Shown here piece by piece: positions 9,601 to 49,729 of a stretch of DNA of 64,000 bases. The stretch spans positions 806,001-870,000 of the forward strand of contig JANCRA010000126.1 of the NCBI GenBank assembly GCA_024362935.1, read 5' to 3'. Each line of letters starts with the position of its first letter. Position 1 is the first letter of the stretch. The notes below the pieces were generated by a model. That model had not been told where the DNA came from, searched no databases, and saw only the letters and a list, made by a program, of their open reading frames with translations. A program made the position numbers and the translations under genes. This DNA comes from Setophaga petechia (Eukaryota > Chordata > Aves > Passeriformes > Parulidae).

Positions 9601-12097
9601 ACAGGGACAGGTGAGACAAGGACAGGGAAACAGGACAGGTGGGACAGGGACAGAAGTGCTCAGGCAGCTCCAGCGCCTGCAGGGACAGGTGAGCGACGGA
9701 CAGGGGAAGCAGGGGACATGGACACAGGGACAAGTGAGACAAAGGAGAAAGCAGAGGTGAGACAGGGGCAGGGACAGAACTGCCCCACCAGCTTCAGCAC
9801 CTGGCACAGCGACAGGGAGACAGGGGACAGGTGAGACAAGGACATGTGAGACAGTTACAAGGATCAAACTGCTCTGCCAGCTCCAGCACCTGGCATGGGG
9901 ACAGGGACAGGTGAGACAGGGACAGGTGGGAGAGGGGAGACAGAGGACAGGTGGTGCAGGTGACCCCAGGTGGCACTGCTGACCCCAGGTGACCCCCCCA
10001 GCCCAGGCTGAGGCCGGGGTCCCCCCAGTGCCACCCCCCGTGCCGTGCCCAGGTGTGCAGGTCCCACCTTGTCCTCCAGGCGCTCCATCAGGGCGGGGGA
10101 CAGGTGTCCCACCTTGGCCATGAGCGTCACCACGGTGCGGGTGCCCTCCAGCTCGGTCCAGCGCAGCTCCAGCTTGCGCAGCACCTCGGGCAGCAGCGGC
10201 CCCGGCGGGCCCTGCCCCGCCAGCTGCTCTGCCAGCTGCACCAGCTGGCGCAGGGGCAGGCGCCGCAGCCGCCACAGCACCTCCTGCTCCACCGAGCGCA
10301 CCTGGCGCCCGCCCCGCGCCAGCCCCAGCGCCGGCAGCACCCGCAGCAGCTGCAGCAGCGACGAGTTCCACACCTGCGAGATCTGCGGGGACAGGGACAG
10401 GGGGACAGGGGTGACACAGGGATACCAGCCCTGTTCCACACCTGCGAGATCTACGGGGACACGGGGACATGAGTGACATGGGACACCAGCCCTGTTCCAC
10501 ACCTGCAAGATCTGAGGGGACAGGGACAGGGGGACAGGGGTGAGACATGGGGACAATGGGCATGTTCCACACCTGCGAGATCTGAGGGGACATGGGGACA
10601 GGGGTGAGACAGGGACAATGGGCGTGTTCCACACCTGGGAGATGTGCAGGGACAGGGACAGGGACACAGGGGTGAGACACGGGGACACCAGCCAAGTTCT
10701 ACACCTGCGAGATCTGTGGGGACAGGGACACAGGGACAGGGAGACATAAGTGACACGGGGACACCAGCCCTGTTCCACATCTGCAAGATCTGCGGGGACA
10801 GGGACAGCTGTGAGACAGGGACAGGTGTGACATGGGGACACCAGGTGTGTTTCACACCTGGGAAATCTGCAGGGGATGGGGACACAGGGACAGGTGTGAC
10901 ATGGGGATATGAGCCCTGTTCCACAACTGAGAGATCTGCAGGGGACAGGTGTGACACAGAGACACGTGTGACACAGGGACAGGTGTGACATGGGGATACC
11001 AGCCCTGTTCCACACCTGAGAGATCTCTGGGGCACAGGGGGACGTGAGTGACATGGGGACAGTTGTGAGACAGGGACAGCAGGCGTGTTCCACACCTGCA
11101 AGATCTGCAGGGGACACGTGTGACACAGAGACAGGTGTGACACAGGGCCAGGTGTGACACAGGAACATGAGGGACATGGGGACACCAGGCGTGTTTCACA
11201 CCTGGGAGATCTGCAGGGGACGGGGACACAGGGACAGGTGTGACACAGGGACATGAGGGACATGGGGACACCAGGCATGTTCACACCTGAGAGATCTGCA
11301 GGGGATGGGGACAAGGGTGACACAGGGACAACAGGCGTGTTCCACACCTGCGAGATCTGCAGGGGATGGGGACATGTGGACAGGTGTGACACAGGGACAA
11401 CAGGCATGTTCCACACCTGCGAGATCTGCCACAGGGACAGGTGTGGGGCAGATGTGGGACAGGGACAGCCAGTGAAGATTTGGGACACCACTCCTCTACT
11501 GTGCCAGCTCCCAGGTGTGCCCTGAACTCGCTGGAGGGACCTGGGCACTGCCAGCCTGTGCCCCAGGTGTGCCCTGAGCGCTCAGGTACAGAGCAGAGCA
11601 CAGCAGCCAGTGCAGCCCTGTCCCCAGGAGCACATCCAGGTGTGTCCCCAGCAGCCCGTTCCAGGTGTGTCCCCAGGAGCACTCCCAGGTGTGTCCCCAG
11701 GAGCACTCCCAGGTGTGTCCCCACAGCCCCAGCCCTGTCCCCAGCCCACCTGTGCATCCACTGTCCCCAGGAGCTGCTGGAAGCGCGGGTCCCCGCGCAG
11801 GCTCTCGGTGTCCAGGCGCTGCTCGGCGCTCAGCCGCGCCAGCCGGGCGATGGCCAGCGCCGCCAGGTTGCTGCTCAGGGCGGAGCCGCGGCCCAGCTGC
11901 AGCAGCTCCTGCGCGCTGCCCGCCGCCCGGATCAGCTCCCGCAGCTGCTGCTCCTCGCCCTCGGGCCGCGCCCGCGCCCGCGGCTCCTCGGCGGCCCGGG
12001 CCGGGCCGGTGCGCAGGGCGGGCCCCGCGCCGGGCCCCGGCGTGGCCGGCAGCAGGAGCAGCCGCCGGCAGCAGCGGCGAACCAGGTGCGCGGCCAT
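21..12097 (-). CDS. TBRG4: TBRG4 / FASTKD4, mitochondrial FASTK-family RNA factor (3' end beyond window)
   Basis: Nine exons join in phase with GT/AG sites: 11750-12097, 10068-10382, 9080-9251, 7562-7719, 4135-4245, 3628-3796, 2752-3003, 1447-1558 and 21-135, giving 584 codons. The family protein is about 630 residues, so roughly 45 C-terminal residues lie to the left. The start [11 protein letters not shown] matches the TBRG4 N-terminus with a basic mitochondrial-type presequence. Later family motifs are [60 protein letters not shown] and [17 protein letters not shown]. Exon 9 ([20 protein letters not shown]) begins the RAP domain, which is cut. Known family role: RNA binding in the mitochondrial matrix that stabilises certain mitochondrial mRNAs. 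FASTK itself fits less well. The exon 6 acceptor is the least certain: phase forces it to 3796, after a GAG. No frameshift was seen. Confidence 0.93.
139..1215. repeat. Minisatellite in TBRG4 intron 8
   Basis: About 1.1 kb of GGGACA-based repeats with a higher-order unit near 22 bp (GGGACAGGGACAGCAGTGAG). Two places, about 939-955 and 1103-1120, carry exact copies of GCACGGCCACCCTGGGG. That string is the exon 9 acceptor plus the first exon 9 bases at 125-141, so part of the array derives from the splice junction. Confidence 0.9.
1561..1725. repeat. Three 57-bp tandem units, TBRG4 intron 7
   Basis: Three near-identical copies containing GACTCAGAGCCAGCCCAGAG and GGGCAGTGTCCGTGGG. They lie immediately upstream, in transcript terms, of the exon 8 acceptor. 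No coding content was found. Confidence 0.9.
1840..2745. repeat. Compound minisatellite filling the rest of TBRG4 intron 7
   Basis: The first part uses GGTGACAGGGGGGTGACAG-type units. From about 2075 the units are 55-65 bp and built on GGTGGCACTGGCAGGTGCCC. Long open frames cross it on both strands only because the units lack stop codons. Confidence 0.85.
3311..3386. repeat. Dispersed intronic duplicate shared by TBRG4 introns 6 and 7
   Basis: The block with GTGGCAGCCGGTGGCCGGTC and GGGACCGAATTTGACTGGGC is repeated almost unchanged at about 1778-1856 in intron 7. Both copies have the same orientation and are about 1.5 kb apart, on either side of exon 7 (2752-3003). This is a segmental copy, not a tandem repeat. 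Confidence 0.85.
3375..3540. repeat. Short 15-17 bp tandem repeat, TBRG4 intron 6
   Basis: About ten units of CTGAGGGACAGGTGAC with small variants. Confidence 0.85.
3835..3930. repeat. Three 31-bp units, TBRG4 intron 5
   Basis: Three copies of CCAGGTGACCCTGCCACCCC-type sequence beside the exon 6 acceptor. Confidence 0.8.
4255..4850. repeat. Minisatellite with a duplicated exon 5 acceptor, TBRG4 intron 4
   Basis: Units of about 35-45 bp are built on GGGAATGTGGGGCTG and CCAGGAAAAA. At 4318-4375 there is a nearly perfect second copy of the exon 5 5' end and acceptor (real copy 4219-4275; shared string GTTATCCAGGCAGTACTGCA). It encodes the same YCLDNSQGL start behind an intact AG. Confidence 0.88.
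5085..5930. repeat. CTGGGACAGGA minisatellite, TBRG4 intron 4
   Basis: Roughly 70 units of 11-12 bp, CTGGGACAGGA or CTGGGGCTGAA, without interruption. The stop-free frames across it are artefacts of the unit. Confidence 0.9.
6115..7550. repeat. GTCCCAGGTGAG minisatellite, TBRG4 intron 4
   Basis: About 1.4 kb of units of 17-32 bp such as CCCCAGTCCCAGGTGAGTTC. The plus strand shows dozens of donor-like CAGGTGAGT strings, but the gene is on the minus strand, where the unit reads GAACTCACCTGGGACTGGGG. Confidence 0.9.
8040..8650. repeat. 55-bp tandem array, TBRG4 intron 3
   Basis: About eleven units of 55 bp, each containing TGGGACCCCAAAGCCCACCT and CCTGGCACAGG. The array is very regular and sits 320 bp from exon 4. 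Confidence 0.92.
8660..9070. repeat. Degenerate ~70-80 bp array, TBRG4 intron 3
   Basis: Five to six divergent units containing CCCAGCCCCAGGACAGTGAC and ACCAGGATTGTCCCC, ending at the exon 3 donor. Confidence 0.75.
9252..9960. repeat. TBRG4 intron 2 array carrying six copies of the exon 3 acceptor edge
   Basis: The bulk unit is GACAGGTGAGACAGG. Six times (near 9381, 9449, 9526, 9656, 9780 and 9872) the array contains a variant of CTCTGCCAGCTCCAGGGCCT. That is the start of exon 3 and its acceptor (real copy 9233-9256). Most copies keep an AG in the acceptor position on the minus strand. Confidence 0.88.
10383..11440. repeat. TBRG4 intron 1 array of exon 2 acceptor copies
   Basis: Fourteen units of 58-105 bp each contain a copy of GTTCCACACCTGCGAGATCT, the first 18 bases of exon 2 and its acceptor (real copy 10365-10384). 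On the minus strand most read ...GCAG followed by ATCTCGCAGGTGTGGAAC (codons ISQVWN). Copies start near 10433, 10494, 10564, 10626, 10696, 10770, 10848, 10918, 11009, 11087, 11190, 11278, 11339 and 11408. Confidence 0.92.
11505..11735. repeat. Short CCAGGTGTG repeats next to TBRG4 exon 1
   Basis: Units such as CCCAGGAGCACTCCCAGGTG recur about six times just downstream of the exon 1 donor. Confidence 0.8.
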
Positions 12098-12099
12098 GG

Positions 12100-12815
12100 G
12101 CAGGGCTCGGCGGCACCGGGGCCGGGCTCAGCGCCGCATCCCGGGACCCTGCGCGGGACCGAGCGTTGGGGCGGCCCGCACCGGGACACCGCCCCCGGTC
12201 CGGTCCCGGGTAACCGCCCCGCTCCCCCCGGTGCCGGACCCCCCTGGCCCATCCTCTCCAGCCCTGCCCCGCTCCCGGCCTCCCCCACCGGGTTCCGGTT
12301 TCCCCCGGTGCTTCCCCGGGCCCGTGTTCCACAGTCCGATCCCAACGCCGATCCCGATCCCATTCCCGATCCCATCATCGATCCCGATCCCGGGCCCACC
12401 CCCGATTCCGATCCAATCCTCGATCCCAATCCCGTTCCCGATGCTGGTCCCGATCCCGTTCCACCCCCCATTCCGTTCCCATCCTCAATCCCGGTCCCGC
12501 TCCTATCCCCGATCCCGTTCCCGATCCCGTCCCTGTTCCCATCCCCGGTCCCCATCCTAATCCCGTTCCCATCCCCATTCCCGATCCAATTCCCGGTCCC
12601 GTTCCGGTCCCGGCCCTCTCTGACCTCTCCCGCCCGGGCCCCGCGCACGGGCCGCCACCGAGGCGCGCGGTTATGACGTCACCGCGCCGCGTCCACTCGC
12701 TATTGGTCGCTGGTTGCATCATCACGCGGCGGCGGCGGCGCCTTGTCCGTGACGGGGCGAGAGCGCGGCCGCCATCGGCGCCGGGGCACCCAAGGGGCAC
12801 CCCCAGAGTGTCCCT
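12100..12815 (-). promoter_or_regulatory. Putative TBRG4 CpG-rich promoter region
   Basis: There is no TATA box. A perfect CRE (TGACGTCA, 12674-12681), a CCAAT box on the minus strand (12702-12706) and a YY1-like ATGGCGGC on the minus strand (12768-12775) cluster in CpG-rich DNA about 0.6 kb upstream of the TBRG4 start codon. Between 12340 and 12620 lies a TTCCCGATCCC-type simple repeat. The start site is inferred, not seen. Confidence 0.5.
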
Positions 12816-13442
12816 AGAGTGTCCCGGAGAGTGTCCCTAGAGTGTCCCTCCGAGTGTCCCTCCGAGTGTCCCTCCCGCGGTGTCCCCGTGTACCGGAGGG
12901 GCCCAGACGCTCCCGCCCGCCCGTCTTTCTGTGGGGCGCCCTCGTGTGGTGGCGGGGGAAACTGCAGCCACCGCCGCCCCCAGTGTCCCCCAGTTCATCC
13001 CAGTGCCCCCCCCGAGACCCCCAGTTCATCCCAGTGCCCCCCCGGAGATCCCCAGTTCATCCCAGTTCATCCCAGTGCCCCCCCTGGAGACCCCCAGTTC
13101 ATCCCAGTGCCCCCCCGGAGACCCCCAGTTCATCCCAGTGCCCCCCCGGAGACCCCCAGTTCATCCCAGTTCATCCCAGTGCCCCCCCTGGAGACCCCCA
13201 GTTCATCCCAGTACCCCCCGGAGACCCCCAGTTCATCCCAGTGCCCCCCCGAGACCCCCAGTTCATCCCAGTTCATCCCAGTGCCCCCCCTGGAGACCCC
13301 CAGTTCATCCCAGTACCCCCCGGAGACCCCCAGTTCATCCCAGTGCCCCCCCGAGACCCCCAGTTCATCCCAGCGCCCTCTCAGTCCCCCGGTGTCCCCG
13401 AGTGAAGTTAACTGCTGACGATTAATTATCGATTATCGATCG
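12816..13442. repeat. Intergenic spacer between SSPO 3' end and TBRG4, mostly 31-bp array
   Basis: From about 12980 to 13385 a regular array of CCCAGTTCATCCCAGTGCCC plus GGAGACC (31-46 bp units) fills the spacer. No gene is visible. Confidence 0.8.
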
Positions 13443-13448
13443 TTTATT
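13443..13448 (-). terminator. SSPO polyadenylation signal AATAAA
   Basis: TTTATT on the plus strand is AATAAA on the gene strand, about 50 bp past the SSPO stop codon (13496-13498), in a locally AT-rich patch with ATCGAT repeats. Confidence 0.75.
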
Positions 13449-13495
13449 GGTATCGATAAGGATCTCCTCGATCCGGGCGGTGTCCGGGGGTCTCC

Positions 13496-44485
<30,990 letters not shown>

Positions 44486-44689
44486 GGCTGATCCAGTGTC
44501 CCTGCAAAAGTGACATCCAGGTCACAATTCCCGGGGTGTCCTCGTGGCCAGGGGGTCCTGCAGGGTCACCCCAGTGTCACCCACCCCAATGTCACCCACC
44601 CCAGTGTCACCCACCTCAATGTCACCCACCCCAATGTCACTCACCCCAATGTCACCCACCCCAGCGCCACTCGCCGGCCCCAGCTCTGG

Positions 44690-44775
44690 CTCACCAGCCC
44701 CAGCGGCTCCGGGATTTATGGGAAGTCCCCAGAAGTGCCACCAGCTGTGGTGACGCCGATTGGGCACAGCTGGCG
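44690..44775 (-). promoter_or_regulatory. Putative SSPO core promoter
   Basis: On the gene strand, reading toward SSPO: E-box CAGCTG (44767-44772), CCAAT box (44759-44763), E-box CAGCTG (44742-44747), a kappaB-like GGGGACTTCCC (44720-44730) and a TATA-like CATAAAT (44714-44720). Spacing is right for a start site near 44690, about 200 bp from the start codon. This is a sequence prediction only. Confidence 0.5.
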
Positions 44776-44799
44776 CCTGGGGGGGCATGGTGACACCAG

Positions 44800-46189
44800 G
44801 GTGACATCTCCCCGTTTCCTGGGAGAAGGCAATGGCGCGGGACATCCGGGATCCGGCACGGGGCGCGGGGACACGGATGTGGCAGGACCGCGGGTCCTGC
44901 TCACGCTCAGCCCTCTGTGTCCCCCCGACCCTGTCGCGTGTCCCCTTGTGTCCGGCCTGTGTCCCCTGTATCCCCCCCTCAATGCCTGCACGTCCCTGTC
45001 CTGTGTCCCCTCATGTCTCCTGTGCCCTCCCAGCCCCGTGTCCCCCGACAGTCGGGTCCTGTGTGCTCCCATGTCCTCCCACACCGTGTCCTCCATGTCC
45101 CCCCCATGCCCTCCATGTCCCTCCCTGCTCTCCATGTCCCCCCCTGCTCTCCGTGTCCCTGTTTCTATCCCGTGTCCTTGCCCCTTGTTGTCCCCATGTC
45201 TCCCTGAGTGACCCCAAGGCCCCCGGTGTCCTCCTGTCCCTGTCCGTGTCCCCCCCGTGTCCCTGTCCATGTCCCCCCTGTGTCCCTGTCCATGTCCCCC
45301 CTGTGTCCCGGTCCCGTGTCCCCCCCGTGTCCCTGTCCCGTGTCTCTGTCCGTGTCCCCCCCGTGTCCCTGCCCATGTCCCTCCTGTGTCCCCGTCCATG
45401 TCCCCATGTCCCCCCCATGCTGTCCCCAACCCAGTCGTGTCCGTGTCCCCTGCACGGGGGACACGCGGTTCGGCGCAGGGGTGCAGGACATGGGGACACA
45501 CGGGGGGGACACGGGGACACACCGGGGACACACCGGGGAGCCCGGGGGGTGCGGACACGGGTGGGGCGGTCCCGGCGGGGCGGGGGGACCGGCGGCCACC
45601 GCGGGGGGCGGGGCGCGGCGGCGGCGGCGCCGGTGGGGCCGGGGCAGCCCCGAGGCCGCGGGTACGGGCGGGACCGGGATCGGCACCGGGAACGGCACCG
45701 GGATCGGCAGCGGGAACGGCACCGGGAGGGGCAGGAAGGGCGGGGGGACCGGCGGGGAGGGGCAGGATGGGAGGGCGGGGACGGGAAGGGGCACGGAGGG
45801 GACAGCGGGGAACAAAAACGGCTCGGGGGGCGACCGAGGGGGGCTGGGGGTGCGAAAGGGGCTGGGGTGGGGGTACGGGGGGGACCCAGGGCGGGCGGAG
45901 AACGGGGTGGGGTGGCCGTGAGCTCCTGGGGAACCAGGACGGGGGCACCACTGCACGGGAACCCCGCGGAACACCTCAGAGCCCCCCGGCTCCCTGCGAA
46001 CCCTGCCTGACCCCCCTGAACCCCCCCGGATTGCCCCCGAACCCCTCCAGAGCCCCCGGACCCACCAGGCAGGACAGGAGAGTGTCCGGCCCCACCGTGC
46101 CCGGGGGTCGCGGGGATCCCGAACCCCCCGGTGGGCAGCGGGTCCCGAGCTCGGGTCTGGGGGGGCTCACCCCGTGTCCCCCCCCGCAG
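44800..46189. other. SSPO-ZNF467 divergent intergenic region with CpG island
   Basis: From 44900 to 45430 the sequence is C-rich with GTGTCCC repeats. From about 45440 to 45800 it is a dense CpG island with GGGCGGGAC and GGGCGGGG boxes, the likely 5' end of ZNF467, which may include a non-coding first exon. No other open gene was found. Confidence 0.55.
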
Positions 46190-46221
46190 GTCCCCCCGTG
46201 GCCAGGACGGAGCTGGAGGAG

Positions 46222-48362
46222 ATGGAAGCACCGGGATGCCCCGGCTCAGGTGGGCACTGGGGGATTCCGGGGGGGTCTCGGGGGGGCCCGCGGGGTGCTC
46301 GGGGACCCCTGAGCCAGGGAGGGACCCGTCTGTGCCTCTTTGTCCCCCCAGAATGGCTGGTGGTCCCCAAGGCGGAGGTGACCCCCGAGGATGATCCAGG
46401 GGAGCCAGAGCTGCACGACTCAGGTGAGGGACGGTCACAGCGGCAGTGCCAGGCGTGTCCCGGGAGCGCTGGGGCCACGGGGTCACTGTCACCCTGTCCT
46501 GGGCCTGTGGCAGTGCTGGGTCCTTGGGGGGTGGTCACCATGTCCCCAGGGCCAGTGACTGTGCCAGGTCCTCGAAGTGACGGTCACCACGTCCCCGGTG
46601 CCGATGGCCTCGATGGTCCCCGTGCCCGGTGCCAGTGGCAGCTCCACGGCCTTGGGTGGCAGCTGCCGTGTCGCGGTGGCTGTGCCGGGACTCCCTGGCG
46701 TTGGCACGTCCCTCCCGTGTCCCCGCAGGGCAGTGGCTGGTGCGGAAGGTGAAGGTGGAGGAGGAGGAGGATGAGGCCGAGGCCTGGGCGGCCGCAGCTG
46801 GAACCGGGGCCCCGCTGGCCCCGCCGGCCCTGCCCGGCACCTTCGCCCCCGAGCCCGCCGGGTCCCCGGGGATCGCCGGCGGCTGCAAGGCGGAGGAGCC
46901 GTGCCCGGAGGAGCTGGGGTACGGCGTGCTGCCGGCCTGGGGGCCGCGCCTGGACGGCATCGGGATCGGCTTCGGGGCGGGCACCGGCACCGGCGCGGCC
47001 GCGGGGATGAGCCCCGGCCCCGGCGGGTGCGGGCGCCGCTCGCAGCCCGGCCCGCGGCCCTTCTGCTGCCCGCAGTGCGGGAAGGCCTTCGGGAAGAAGG
47101 CGCACCTGACGCGGCACCTGCGGGTGCACACGGGCGAGCGGCCGTTCCCGTGCCCGCACTGCGGCCGCCGCTTCCGCCAGCGCATCCACCTGCGCTCGCA
47201 CCTGCGCACGCACACCGGCGAGCGGCCCTACCCCTGCCCGCGCTGCGCCCGCCGCTTCCGCAAGAAAACGCACCTGGACCGGCACCTGCGCACGCACACC
47301 GGAGAGCGGCCGCACCCCTGCCCGCGCTGCGCCCGCCGCTTCGCCCACCGCCAGCACCTCCTGCGCCACCTGCGCCTGCACGGCGACCCCGCCCCGGGGC
47401 ACGGCGACGGGCACGGCGACGGCCCTGCCCAGGAGAAGCCGCTGCCCTGCCCGGGGTGCGAGATGAGCCTCGCCTGGAAGCAGAGCCCGGCGTCGCACCT
47501 GGGGCTGCACACGGCAGCGGCGCCGGCAGCTGGGAATGGACACGTGGATGAGCAGCGGGACGGGGACGGGGACGGCCCTGCCGAGGAGAACCTGCTCATC
47601 TGCCCCCAGTGTGGGACGGGCATCCCCTGGAGGCAGAACTCGTCGTCGCACCTGTGGCAGCACCTGGAGAGCCAAGCCCTCGGCTGTGCCCAGGACCCTC
47701 AGCACCCCCTGCAGCCCCCACAGGAGCCCGGGGCCCAGGACCCCCAGCACCCCCCACAGGTGCCCACGGCCGAGCCTCCCTTCGTGCAGGACCCCCAGCT
47801 CCTGCCACAGGTGCCCGGTGCCAACGGCAGCCACGGCTGTGCCCAGGACCCCCTGCCCCTCCTGCAGCCCCCACAGGTGCCCGGTGCCCAGGACCAGCAG
47901 CCCCGGCCCCAGGTGCCCGGTGCCAAAAGTGGCCAGGGCCACACCCAGGACCCCCCACAGGTGCCCCCTGCCCAGCGCCCCTTCACGTGCCCCCAGTGCG
48001 GGCGCGGCTTCGGGCGCAAGGCGCACCTGGCGCGGCACCTGCTGGTGCACTCGGGCACGCGGCCCCACGCCTGTGCCCGCTGCGGGCGCCGCTTCAGCTC
48101 CAAGACCAACCTGGGCCGGCACCAGGCCGTGCACACGGGGCTGCGGCCCCACCACTGCGCCCGCTGCGGCCGCGGCTTCACCCGCAAAACGCACCTGGAG
48201 CGCCACGAGCGCACCCACGGCACCGGCACTGGCACAGGGACGGGCACGGGAACGGGCACGGGCACCACTGGTGCAGGGATGGCCACAGCCACCGCTGCCC
48301 CTGGCACTGGCATCACTGGGTCCCAGCTGGGCTGGCCAGAGCCCCCCACCCTCTGCCCCTGA
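46222..48362 (+). CDS. ZNF467: ZNF467, C2H2 zinc finger transcription factor
   Basis: Exons 46222-46249, 46352-46423 and 46729-48362 (577 aa) join in phase 1. The peptide QWLVRKVKVEEEEDE matches the ZNF467 hallmark before the fingers. The finger order GKKAHLTRH, RQRIHLRSH, RKKTHLDRH, AHRQHLLRH, AWKQSPASH, then RKAHLARH, SSKTNLGRH and TRKTHLERH follows ZNF467. Nine C2H2 units are present; two (about 47450 and 47600) keep Cys/His ligands but have poor cores (CEMSLAWKQS, CGTGIPWRQN). A Q/P-rich repeat linker separates fingers 6 and 7. Family role: nuclear DNA-binding regulator, reported to promote osteogenic over adipogenic fate. The start at 46222 is tentative because the exon is open upstream to 46190. 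It is divergent from SSPO, as in mammals. Confidence 0.92.
47690..47965. repeat. Coding minisatellite in ZNF467 inter-finger linker
   Basis: About eight degenerate units containing CAGGACCCCCAGCACCCCC and CCACAGGTGCCCGG encode AQDPQ/PPQVPG motifs without breaking the frame. Confidence 0.82.
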
Positions 48363-48469
48363 ACGCCCAGAGGTGCCAGGGGCTCGGGTGGATGCCGATG
48401 GGGAATCCCCGGCACGGCGGCATCGGGAGGTGCTGGGAGGTACCACAGGCTGTGATGGCTGCTGGTGGT

Positions 48470-48760
48470 GAGTTGTGGCACTGGGGTGTGCCAGGTTCCC
48501 CAGTGGCACATCCTGAGCACTGGGAAGGGCTGGGTTCCCCAGAGGCTGCCAGTGGCACGTCCTGAGCACTGGGAAGGGCTGGGTTCCCCAGAGGCTGCCA
48601 GTGGCACATCCTGAGCACTGGGGTGTGCCAGGGGCCCCAGTGGCTGGTGTGTCAGATGTGCTGGGTGGTGCCACGGGCCCTGATGGCTGCCAGTGGTGAG
48701 TCCTGGCCCTGGGAAGTGCCGGGTTCCCCAGTGGCTGCCAGTGCTGCGTCCTTGGCACCC
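48470..48760. repeat. ~60-bp array in ZNF467 3' UTR
   Basis: Four to five units with GGGTTCCCCAGAGGCTGCCA and GTGGCACATCCTGAGCACTG start about 110 bp after the stop codon. Confidence 0.88.
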
Positions 48761-49063
48761 TGCGCCGGGCTGTGCCAGCGCCCGCAGCAGTGCCGGTGTG
48801 ACCCCTCAGCCCTGAAGGTGCCAGGATGCCCCGGTGCCACATCCTGAGCGCCGGGATGTGCCAGGGGCCCCGGCAGGGGGATCCCAGAGGATCCCAGAGG
48901 GTCCCGGCCCGTTCTGCCGCCGGCAGCGGCGCAGGAGCAGCCCCGGAGCGTGGTGGGCGGTGGCGCTGGAAAGCCCCCGGTGAGGGACGCGGGGGGACCC
49001 CAGGGCGGGGACGGGAAGGGTGTCCTGGCCGTGGGCAGGGGCCGGGGGGTGTCCCGCAGTGCC

Positions 49064-49179
49064 AATAAAGCCGTTTTTATGGAAATCTCCGGGAGGGGTG
49101 TCCCCAACGCGGGCAGGGGATGAGGCCGCAGTGCCAATAAAGCCAGGGCGCAGCGGGGGTGTCCCGCAGTGCCAATAAA
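49064..49179 (+). terminator. Three AATAAA polyadenylation signals in a small tandem repeat
   Basis: AATAAA occurs at 49064-49069, 49136-49141 and 49174-49179, each preceded by CCCGCAGTGCC or GCCGCAGTGCC. The outer two are followed by TTTTTATGGAAATCTCCGG. They end the ZNF467 transcript unit. Confidence 0.8.
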
Positions 49180-49224
49180 TCCTTTTTTATGGAAATCTCC
49201 GGGGTCGCGGGCCCCGCACACGGG

Positions 49225-49378
49225 CCGGGGGCAACGGGGGGCGTGGCCCCAGAGGAGGGGGCGTGGCCAAGCGAGGGGCGAAACAGGGGGTGTGGCCTCA
49301 TGGTGGGCGGAACCTCGTCCCCATGGCAACGGGGGGCGGGGCCTCAGGGGCCGCCGGGAGCCGCCGTGCGGTGAGAGC
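49225..49378 (+). promoter_or_regulatory. Putative LRRC61 promoter and first non-coding exon
   Basis: CACCC/GC-box motifs (GGGGGCGTGGCC twice, GGGGCGGGGCC) surround an RFX X-box-like GTCCCCATGGCAAC (49317-49330). A donor GTGAGAG follows CCGTGCG at about 49371, consistent with a short 5' UTR exon. A run of 21 G (49379-49399) begins just inside the intron. Confidence 0.5.
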
Positions 49379-49729
49379 GGGGGGGGGGGGGGGGGGGGGA
49401 AGGGGGGGGAGCGGGGATTTGGGGAATTTGGGGAGACCTGGGGGGCACCGGGGGGGCGGAGAGGGGCGGGTGCAATGGAGGGGCTCGGGGGGGGTCATGG
49501 GGACACCATAAAAGGGTCTGGGAGCGGCGGGGGGGGGGGACGGGGGGGTCGGTGAGGTCGGGGGCTGGGTGCGGGAGCGCTGGGGGGGTAACGGGGGCAC
49601 CGACGGGGGAATGGGGAGGCCTGGGGGCAGCGGGGGATGGAACACGGTGGGTCTGGGGGCTGTGGGGGTGAGGGCCGGTTGGGGTGTGGGGGCTCCCCGT
49701 GGGCTCTGCAGCTGTCCCCGTGCCCCAGG

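Noticed and set aside
21..12097. Calling the left gene FASTK or another FASTKD paralogue
   Set aside because: N-terminus MAAHLV, VKVGHLS-type and LLHINATA motifs align with TBRG4 much better than with FASTK.
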